Source of the DNA: Candidatus Poribacteria bacterium
GTDB lineage: Bacteria > Poribacteria > WGA-4E > PCPOR2b
Assembly: GCA_027296925.1 (NCBI GenBank)
Contig: JAPUIP010000334.1
Coordinates: 1 to 23,954 of the forward strand
Length of the DNA: 23,954 nt
Direction of reading: 5' to 3'
Below, piece by piece: positions 23,806 to 23,954 of the stretch. Position 1 is the first letter of the stretch, and every line of letters starts with the position of its first letter. The notes beneath the pieces were generated by a model. It was not told the origin of the DNA and searched no databases. It worked only from the letters and a program-made list of their open reading frames with translations. Made by a program: the position numbers and the translations under genes.

Positions 23806-23954
23806 ATGAATCTCATTGAATCTGTTGAAAGTCAATACGTAAAAACCGATATTCCCGACTTCAGTCCCGGCGATCTGGTGAGGGTCAATACCCGTATCCG
23901 AGAAGGCAGAAAGGAACGCCTCCAGGCTTATGAAGGCACAGTCATTCGGCGCTC
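23806..23954 (+). CDS. rplS: Second rplS copy (L19), 5' part, cut by window end
   Basis: ATG 23806 opens a frame whose 49 full codons specify the same protein as residues 1-49 of the minus-strand rplS (MNLIESVESQYVKTD, then IPDFSPGDLVRVNTRIREG). It has its own AAAGGAGGTATTACCA ribosome binding site. The only coding difference is silent. Whether it is a complete second gene, a partial duplicate or an assembly artefact cannot be decided because the window ends here. Confidence 0.6.
   Translation, partial: MNLIESVESQYVKTDIPDFSPGDLVRVNTRIREGRKERLQAYEGTVIRR

Larger units (their letters stand above)
23348..23954. repeat. Large imperfect inverted repeat carrying rplS 5' ends
   Basis: The arms, about 23348-23580 and 23724-23954, are inverted copies centred near 23651. 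The coding parts (149 bases) differ at one visible base (TAT versus TAC, silent). The non-coding parts of about 85 bases carry several substitutions and a one-base indel. The right arm runs to the window end, so the repeat may continue outside. The differing non-coding arms argue against a simple foldback copy, but a join made in assembly or amplification cannot be excluded. Confidence 0.85.

Noticed and set aside
23483..23806. 107-codon minus-strand frame across the palindrome spacer
   Set aside because: It runs through both ribosome binding sites and the short-repeat spacer, has no family resemblance, and its ends simply mirror the inverted repeat.
1..23954. CRISPR arrays, tRNA or rRNA genes, insertion sequences
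   Set aside because: No regularly spaced repeats, tRNA-like cloverleaf with conserved TTC-loop, rRNA segments or transposase motifs were noticed by eye; a tRNA scan would settle the tRNA point.

Overview
The window is about 24 kb of a bacterial chromosome of roughly balanced base composition. It holds mostly housekeeping genes around one complete Pup/UBact-type ubiquitin-like tagging and proteasome operon. Proteasomes are typical of Actinobacteria, but the modifier here is a 64-residue protein ending in RTGE, which fits the UBact form described from Gram-negative phyla (Nitrospirota, Verrucomicrobiota, Armatimonadota, Poribacteria and similar). My guess is an uncultured Gram-negative lineage, perhaps Poribacteria-like. 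That assignment is inference from gene content and memory, not a database result.

Layout. 1-909: the 3' end of an unknown gene, a decayed small membrane/coiled-coil gene, then a sigma70-type promoter and a structured leader. 910-8435: glyA (serine hydroxymethyltransferase), folC (folate polyglutamylation), hppA (membrane pyrophosphatase), an orphan PD-(D/E)XK nuclease-like gene and ilvD (branched-chain amino acid synthesis). 8436-10198: a small accessory patch with a 44-residue membrane protein, a broken cyclase-family gene, an intact DNA methyltransferase and the deleted remains of what looks like its partner restriction enzyme. 10199-11688: rlmB and, convergently, radC. 11689-12056: a divergent regulatory region with one clear promoter for radC and one for the proteasome operon.

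12057-18833 is the proteasome operon in the order arc(mpa)-dop-ubact(pup)-prcB-prcA-pafA. PafA would ligate the modifier to lysines of target proteins, Dop would remove it, and the hexameric ATPase would unfold tagged substrates into the PrcA/PrcB 20S core. The modifier already ends in Glu, so the Gln-to-Glu deamidation step should not be needed. The ATPase lacks the usual penultimate-Tyr (GQYL/HbYX-like) C-terminus, and a long RNA-foldable element lies between prcA and pafA.

18963-23954: era; a DnaA-like gene without domain I and without the usual arginine-finger motif; a dead hicB antitoxin gene; then, on the minus strand, rplS-rnhB-yraN-nucleotidyltransferase. The window ends in a large imperfect inverted repeat that gives a second, divergent 5' copy of rplS. 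This is either a genuine inverted duplication or an assembly or amplification join.
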